DNA of 11,311 nucleotides from an uncultured Lysobacter sp. (GTDB lineage: Bacteria > Pseudomonadota > Gammaproteobacteria > Xanthomonadales > Xanthomonadaceae). The stretch spans positions 1 through 11,311 of the forward strand of contig CADCUA010000726.1 of the NCBI GenBank assembly GCA_902805755.1. The letters run 5' to 3'. A program made the position numbers and the translations under genes. Of the stretch, positions 7,126 to 11,311 are shown piece by piece (the stretch's first letter is position 1; each line of letters begins with the position of its first letter). The notes below the pieces were generated by a model. It was not told where the DNA came from, ran no database searches, and was given only the letters and a program-made list of their open reading frames with translations.

Positions 7126-7821
7126 CTAGCCCGCTCCAGCCGGCAGCGTCCAGTCGATCGCCACCTGCCCGGTGCGCACGAGGTACTCGTTCGCCTTCGA
7201 GAAATGGCCACAGCCAATGAAGCCGCGGTGGGCCGAGAGCGGCGATGGGTGCGGCGCCCTGAGCACGCGGTGCCGGGCGGTGTCGATGACACGGCCCTTG
7301 GCTTGCGCATAACTGCCCCAGAGCAGGAACACCAGGTGCTCGCGCTCGCGATTGAGCACTTCGACGACGTGGTCGGTGAATCCCTCCCAGCCGCGCCCCT
7401 GATGCGAACCGGCGCGTCCGGCCTCGACCGTGAGCACCGCGTTGAGCAGCAGCACGCCCTGCTGCGCCCACGGCAACAGCCAGCCGTGGTTCGGGCGCGG
7501 CAGGCCGAGATCGCGCTCGAGTTCCTTGTAGATGTTCAGCAGCGACGGCGGCACGGCTATGCCGGGCGGCACCGAGAAACTCAGTCCATGCGCCTGGCCG
7601 GGCCCGTGATACGGGTCCTGCCCGAGAATGACCACGCGTGTGCGCTCGAACGGGCAGGCGTCGAACGCGGCGAAGATCTGCGCGGGCGATGGATACACGG
7701 GCGCGCCGGCCGCGCGCCGCTCGCGCAGGAACGCCGACAGCGCGCGCATCTCGTCCCGCTTCAAATAGTCGCCGACACGCGCTTTCCACGACGGCTCGAG
7801 CCGGATGCGATCCTCGCTCAT
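7126..7821 (-). CDS. ung: Uracil-DNA glycosylase, family 1
   Basis: 231 residues, normal for Ung. It cuts uracil from DNA to start base excision repair after cytosine deamination or dUTP incorporation. The family 1 active site GQDPYH is at residues 67-72, with the catalytic aspartate D69. The uracil-binding strand [10 protein letters not shown] is at about 124-133, and the minor-groove loop [10 protein letters not shown] starts at H191, the second catalytic residue. The start at [10 protein letters not shown] is chosen because the open frame further upstream (to 7962) is not protein-like and adds 47 residues beyond the family's usual N-terminus. No strong Shine-Dalgarno is visible. The gene lies 166 bases after the receiver-domain gene and 181 bases before rpoH on the same strand, so it may have its own promoter in the first gap. 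Confidence 0.96.
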   Translation of the reverse strand: MSEDRIRLEPSWKARVGDYLKRDEMRALSAFLRERRAAGAPVYPSPAQIFAAFDACPFERTRVVILGQDPYHGPGQAHGLSFSVPPGIAVPPSLLNIYKELERDLGLPRPNHGWLLPWAQQGVLLLNAVLTVEAGRAGSHQGRGWEGFTDHVVEVLNREREHLVFLLWGSYAQAKGRVIDTARHRVLRAPHPSPLSAHRGFIGCGHFSKANEYLVRTGQVAIDWTLPAGAG

Positions 7822-7987
7822 GGCGATGCGTTCATTGGCAGTCGCAGCCAGCCGGGAATGCATGAGAAGACACGCGCCTGTCTGCCCGCTCCGGATCGAT
7901 GCAGCTTCGTCGGTCGAGCGCCACGCGGCGGTAAAGCCCCGGCCTGCCCGGCCGTGCCACAACCCCTGCGTCCGCCTGCACCGCGCT

Positions 7988-8833
7988 TCATGCCGGCCCG
8001 GCGGTCTCCGGCAGCTGCGCGAGCCGCAGCTGGAACAGCGTCTTCGTCACCAGCAGGCGCTCCTCGATCGGCTTGAGCACCAGATCGTTCGCGCCCGCGC
8101 GCAACAGCTCGGTCTGGTTCTGCGGGTTCGCATCGCCCGTCATCACCAGCACCGGCAGGCGGCGCTTGCCGTAACCGTACTCGCCGCGAATCCGGTCGAG
8201 CAGGTCGTGCCCGCTGAGTTCGCCCTTGAGGTAGACATCGGTGAGCACGAGGTCCGCACCGGGATAAAGCCCCTCGCGGTGCGCGTCCAGATGCACGAGC
8301 GCCTCTTCAACGCCGACGAAGTGCATCACGGTCAGGCCGTGGCGTTCCAGCATGCGCTTGGTCGCGATCGCCACGACGCGGCTGTCCTCGACATACAACA
8401 CGCGCGCGCCGGGGATCGGCTGCGGCTGCACGTAGCCGCGGATGAACGTGGCCAGCGCGTTGTGGCCCAGCGCCTTGTCGAAGTAATCGGTGACGTCTTC
8501 GGTGAAGCGGCGCGCTTCCAGGTGCGCCTGCGCTTCGCCCGACACCACGATGATCGGCATGTAGGCCTGGCCCGACGACTGCCGCACGACGCGCGCAAGC
8601 GCGATGCCGTCGCCATCGGGCAACGCCAGGGCAGTGGTGACGAGCTCGACCGGCCCGCTGGCCAGCACCTCGCGCGCTTCGGCGATGCTGCCGCACGACA
8701 GCACGATCGCATCGGCGACCTCGCGAACGAGCACGTCGCCGATCAGCTTGCGGACCAGCTTCGAACCGTCCACCACGAGGATGCGCGGTGCGCTGGTGGC
8801 GAGGTGGCGCAGGTCGTTCGGTCCGGTCGTCAT
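7988..8833 (-). CDS. Tandem receiver-domain response regulator with a degenerate first receiver
   Basis: 281 residues made of two CheY-like receiver domains and no output domain. REC1 (about 17-137) has D22-G23 where an acidic pair is expected and A68 (in LVTTALALP) where the phospho-accepting Asp should be, though S98 and K120 remain. It probably cannot be phosphorylated. REC2 (about 143-275) is intact: acidic pair E149-D150, phospho-acceptor D199 (LVLTDVYL), switch T232 (VMTGD) and K254-P255. Without an effector domain it likely acts by protein-protein contacts, as a phosphate sink or an adaptor. The ATG begins three bases after the ftsX stop (TGA CCC ATG), which implies translational coupling and a place in the ftsEX operon. 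The partner kinase is not in the window. A cell-division or envelope-linked role is inference from position. Confidence 0.88.
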   Translation of the reverse strand: MTTGPNDLRHLATSAPRILVVDGSKLVRKLIGDVLVREVADAIVLSCGSIAEAREVLASGPVELVTTALALPDGDGIALARVVRQSSGQAYMPIIVVSGEAQAHLEARRFTEDVTDYFDKALGHNALATFIRGYVQPQPIPGARVLYVEDSRVVAIATKRMLERHGLTVMHFVGVEEALVHLDAHREGLYPGADLVLTDVYLKGELSGHDLLDRIRGEYGYGKRRLPVLVMTGDANPQNQTELLRAGANDLVLKPIEERLLVTKTLFQLRLAQLPETAGPA

Positions 8834-8836
8834 GGG

Positions 8837-9784
8837 TCAGGTCGAGGTCGGCCGGGTCTGGCGTAGATAGTGGCCCGTTACCAGACCCGCGCCAAGCCAG
8901 CCGAGCACCCCGGCACCCACAACTGCGACGGCCGCCCGCAATGGATCGAAACCCTGCAGCTCGAATGCGCTGCCGTAGCTGCGCGCGAGCCCGGCGACGG
9001 GCGCATGCAGCGCGAGTTCCGCCGCCGTCAGCAGCGCGAGCGCGAGCAGCCCGGCGAGCACGCCGTACGCCGCGCCCAAGTACAGGAACGGCCGGCGGAT
9101 GAAACCGTCGGTCGCCCCGAGCAGCTGCAGCACGCCGATCTCCTCGCGCCGCGACTGGATATCCAGCCGCACCGTGTTGCCGACCACCAGCAGCGCGCCC
9201 AGCCCGAGCAACGCGCCCAGCACCCACGCCAGCCGCGTACCGAGGCCAAGCCAGCGCTGCAGGCGCTGCCGCCACGCGGCGTCGTGCTGCACCACATCGG
9301 CTTCAGGCCACTGTTCGAGCGCCTGCGCGAGCGCCGCCTCGTCGCCGCGCGGGGTGATGCGCAGCAGGTGCGGCAGCGGGTTGGTTTCGCCAAGCGCGCC
9401 GAGCGCCTCGTCGAAGCCGCCGCGCTCGCGCAGCTCCGCCAGCCCCTGTGCGGGGGTGCGCCATTCCACGCGCACAACGTCCGCGCGGCCGCGCGCCTCG
9501 CCGACCAGTGCGCGCACGCGTTCGATATCGATGCCGGGCTTGAGGTAGACGCTGACTTCGCGAGAATCCTGCACGTCACCGGCAAAGCGCGACACGTTCG
9601 CGAGCACGGCCCACAGCCCCAGCGGCAACGCGATCGCAATCGCCATGACGCCGACGGTCAGGCCCGTGGACCATGGCCGGCGCACGAGGCGGCCGACGCT
9701 TGCGACCACGCTGTAAAGGTGATGGTCCAGCCAGGTGCCCAGGCGCGAGCGCGTCGGCAGCCCGGGGCGCGCTTGGGCGCTCAC
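8837..9784 (-). CDS. ftsX: Cell division ABC transporter permease FtsX
   Basis: 315 residues with the four-helix FtsX plan: a cytoplasmic N-terminus, TM1 about 40-62, a periplasmic domain about 63-182 (EVSVYLKPGID), TM2 about 183-205, then TM3 about 232-258 and TM4 about 283-305. The loop after TM2 carries the conserved RREEIGVLQLLGATDGFIRRPF. With FtsE it forms the inner-membrane complex that activates septal peptidoglycan hydrolases through EnvC-like partners and helps divisome assembly. The start codon is GTG. It is fixed by an in-frame TAA shortly upstream and by a GGAG ribosome binding site nine bases before it. The gene starts 76 bases after the end of ftsE, whereas in E. coli the two overlap. 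It is followed after three bases by the receiver-domain gene. Confidence 0.96.
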   Translation of the reverse strand: MSAQARPGLPTRSRLGTWLDHHLYSVVASVGRLVRRPWSTGLTVGVMAIAIALPLGLWAVLANVSRFAGDVQDSREVSVYLKPGIDIERVRALVGEARGRADVVRVEWRTPAQGLAELRERGGFDEALGALGETNPLPHLLRITPRGDEAALAQALEQWPEADVVQHDAAWRQRLQRWLGLGTRLAWVLGALLGLGALLVVGNTVRLDIQSRREEIGVLQLLGATDGFIRRPFLYLGAAYGVLAGLLALALLTAAELALHAPVAGLARSYGSAFELQGFDPLRAAVAVVGAGVLGWLGAGLVTGHYLRQTRPTST

Positions 9785-9860
9785 CGACCGGATCTCCGCT
9801 TATGTCTACAAGCGCGCACGGACGTTCGTACCGGCGCGGCCCAACGCGCACGTACGCCGT

Positions 9861-10544
9861 TCATGCCGCAAGCTCCGACGGCGCGATGTCGTCGACGAGG
9901 CGGCCGTGATCGAGCACGAGCACGCGCTTGCGCATACGCCGCACCAGCGCCAGGTCGTGGCTGGCGACCAGCACGGTGGTGCCGCGCGTGGTGAGCGATT
10001 CGAGCAATGACAGAATCTCGCCCGACAGGGTCGGATCAAGGTTGCCGGTGGGCTCGTCGGCCACCAGCAGCACCGGCTCGCCAACGATGGCCCGCGCGAT
10101 GCCGACGCGCTGCTGCTCGCCCGCCGAGAGCTGGTGCGGCAACGCGCGTTCGCGTTCGGCAAGGCCGACTTTTTCCAACGTCACGCGCACGCGCTTGGCG
10201 ATCTCGCCGCGCGCCAGTCCACGCAGCAGCAGCGGCAGGCCAACGTTGTCGGCCACGCTGCGATCGGCGAGCAGGCGATGGTCCTGGAACACGACACCGA
10301 CATCGCGCCGGTGCATTGCGATGCGCCGGCCACTGACCTTGTTGAGGTTTCGATCCGCGAGCAGCACGGTGCCGCGCGTCGGGCGCTCGGTCAGGTGGAT
10401 CAGCCGCAGCAGCGTGCTTTTGCCGGCGCCGGAATGGCCGGTCACGAACAGCATCTCGGCCGGCTCGATCGAAAAGCTCACCTCGATCAGCGCATCGCGC
10501 CCGGCATAGCGCTTGCTGACGTTATCGAAACGCAGGACCGGCAT
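9861..10544 (-). CDS. ftsE: Cell division ATP-binding protein FtsE
   Basis: 227 residues, a full-length ABC ATPase of the MacB/LolD-like FtsE group. Walker A is GHSGAGKST at 36-44, the Q-loop VFQDHRLL has Q87, the signature LSAGEQQR is at 139-146, Walker B LLVADEPTGNLD is at 159-170, and the H-loop ASHD has H196. The start MPVLRFDNVSKRYAG is the conserved one for FtsE. The frame continues upstream to 10595, but those residues are not conserved in kind. FtsE binds FtsX and links ATP hydrolysis, and through FtsZ/FtsA the divisome, to cell-wall splitting outside. No Shine-Dalgarno is visible. The gene follows rhlB on the same strand after a 202-base gap that holds a hairpin and a possible extended -10 element. 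Confidence 0.97.
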   Translation of the reverse strand: MPVLRFDNVSKRYAGRDALIEVSFSIEPAEMLFVTGHSGAGKSTLLRLIHLTERPTRGTVLLADRNLNKVSGRRIAMHRRDVGVVFQDHRLLADRSVADNVGLPLLLRGLARGEIAKRVRVTLEKVGLAERERALPHQLSAGEQQRVGIARAIVGEPVLLVADEPTGNLDPTLSGEILSLLESLTTRGTTVLVASHDLALVRRMRKRVLVLDHGRLVDDIAPSELAA

Positions 10545-10572
10545 GGACAGGCAAGGCTCGAGCGGGAGGCGG

Positions 10573-10581
10573 AGTATTGCA
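10573..10581 (-). promoter_or_regulatory. Possible extended -10 promoter for ftsE
   Basis: The minus strand reads TGCAATACT, an extended -10 (TGn followed by AATACT, four of six matches). CTGCCC lies 17 bases upstream as a weak -35 (three of six). Transcription would begin about 22 bases before the ftsE ATG. Confidence 0.3.
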
Positions 10582-10681
10582 GATGCCGCCTGCATGGGCA
10601 GCGTTCATTGCGCGCTACGGGCGCCGGCCAACCAACGGCTGCGGTGGTGCCGGTGGCATCGCATTGGCGCCTGTGGGACAC

Positions 10682-10717
10682 GCCCGCAGCGTGCGCTGTC
10701 GCGCAGGCACTGCGGGC
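10682..10717. other. Strong two-part hairpin between rhlB and ftsE
   Basis: Perfect eight-base arms GCCCGCAG (10682-10689) and CTGCGGGC (10710-10717) enclose a second perfect five-base stem, TGCGC and GCGCA (10692-10696 and 10701-10705), around a four-base loop. No T-run follows on the minus strand, so it is not a standard Rho-independent terminator for rhlB. It may protect or end the rhlB message, or act in the ftsE leader. Confidence 0.5.
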
Positions 10718-10746
10718 ATTTCCCGTTCCTCGCCGGACGCGGCGCG

Positions 10747-11311
10747 TCAGTGCTGCGATCGCGGCCCGCGCGTGACCAGCGATTTCAGGCCGCGGCCGAT
10801 GCGGCGCAGCAGGCCGGGCTTGTTGCCGTCGCCCGGTGACGCTGCTTTCGGTGACGCGGCAGGCTTCGGCATGCCGGCAACCGGCGAACGCGAGGCACCA
10901 ACGGCGCGACCGTCCATCACGGCGGCGGGCTGCTCGATCCCGACGGCTTCGTCGCCCTCGACGCGGCGCCCGCCACGACGACGACGGCGCTTGCGTGGCG
11001 CACGTTCGGTGTCGGTGGCAATGCCCGAGGTTTCCGTTACGGCTTTCGGCGGCGCTGCGGCAACGACGGCAACAACAGGTGCCTCTGCGACCGGTTCGCT
11101 GCGCGGGCGCGGCGGACGCGGGGTGCGCGGCTTGTTCGGATCACGGCTGCGGCCTTCGCCACGACCGCCGGCGCCGCCGGGTGCGCCGCTGCGCGAACGA
11201 GCGCCACCGCGACGCTCGTCTTCGGCCGCGCGCTGCTCGCGCGCTTCCTTGAAGATCGCGCCGATGCTCTCCTCCTCATCGTCCCCTGCTTCAGCCGCGA
11301 TCGCCTCGCGC
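10747..11311 (-). CDS. rhlB: ATP-dependent RNA helicase RhlB, C-terminal tail (partial)
   Basis: The frame is open from the window edge (first full codon ends at 11310) to the TGA at 10747-10749, giving about 187 residues without a start. It begins with an acidic stretch and SIGAIFKEAREQRAAEDERR. An Arg/Gly/Pro/Ala-rich low-complexity region follows, then the basic block PRKRRRRRGGRRVEG, and it ends in LLRRIGRGLKSLVTRG. This order (GAIFKEAREQRAAE, disordered RG-rich linker, RKRRRRR block, basic amphipathic end) matches my memory of the long tail of Xanthomonas RhlB, the DEAD-box helicase of the RNA degradosome. The helicase core is outside the window, so the identity rests on the tail alone. 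The basic tail probably binds RNA or RNase E, which is inference. It lies upstream of ftsE on the same strand. Confidence 0.75.
   Translation of the reverse strand, partial: REAIAAEAGDDEEESIGAIFKEAREQRAAEDERRGGARSRSGAPGGAGGRGEGRSRDPNKPRTPRPPRPRSEPVAEAPVVAVVAAAPPKAVTETSGIATDTERAPRKRRRRRGGRRVEGDEAVGIEQPAAVMDGRAVGASRSPVAGMPKPAASPKAASPGDGNKPGLLRRIGRGLKSLVTRGPRSQH

Noticed and set aside
7935..7965. Possible terminator after the receiver gene (CGGCC and GGCCG arms)
   Set aside because: Five-base stem with only TTTA after it; could be chance in GC-rich DNA.
7805..8866. A 353-codon plus-strand frame over the receiver-domain gene
   Set aside because: Antisense shadow; the minus-strand protein has clear receiver motifs.
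8870..9994. A 374-codon plus-strand frame over ftsX
   Set aside because: Antisense shadow rich in Arg, Gln and His; ftsX is unambiguous.

Overview
The window is GC-rich chromosomal DNA from a gammaproteobacterium, most likely of the family Xanthomonadaceae (Lysobacter, Luteimonas or Xanthomonas type). This rests on the very high GC at third codon positions, on an RpoH with a typical RpoH box, and on a basic, low-complexity RhlB tail like the one I remember from Xanthomonas RhlB. No mobile element, CRISPR array, rRNA or tRNA is visible. It is core genome, with several less usual elements in and around the core genes.

Left block (1-2181). Two overlapping minus-strand genes. The first fuses a sigma-70-like cytoplasmic region, a membrane helix and a DUF3619-like tail. 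It is followed by a secreted DUF3106 protein. They resemble the separate sigma / DUF3619 / DUF3106 gene trio of other proteobacteria and may form a small envelope-to-transcription signalling unit. Upstream is a 445-base divergent control region facing priA. It is unusually AT-rich and carries two perfect consensus DnaA boxes as a tight inverted repeat. Both flanking genes show a -10-like hexamer six bases before an ATG, which suggests leaderless starts.

Middle block (2182-6041). A complete priA (replication restart helicase) is followed by a 400-base stretch without a gene that holds small palindromes. Next comes a lipoprotein with a ClpP-like fold signature and a recognisable Ser-His-Asp set. 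It converges on rpoH, and a strong GC-rich hairpin with a T-rich tail lies between the two.

Right block (6042-11311, all minus strand). In transcription order: the 3' end of rhlB, ftsE, ftsX, a tandem receiver-domain protein, ung (uracil-DNA glycosylase) and rpoH (heat-shock sigma factor). The stop of ftsX and the start of the receiver protein are three bases apart, so it probably belongs to the ftsEX operon. Its first receiver domain has lost the phospho-acceptor aspartate. The rpoH leader has a sigma-E-like promoter and a near-perfect palindrome.

The best candidates for something little described are the DnaA-box pair at priA, the sigma/DUF3619 fusion with its possible leaderless upstream ORF, the receiver pair coupled to ftsEX, and the ClpP-like lipoprotein.
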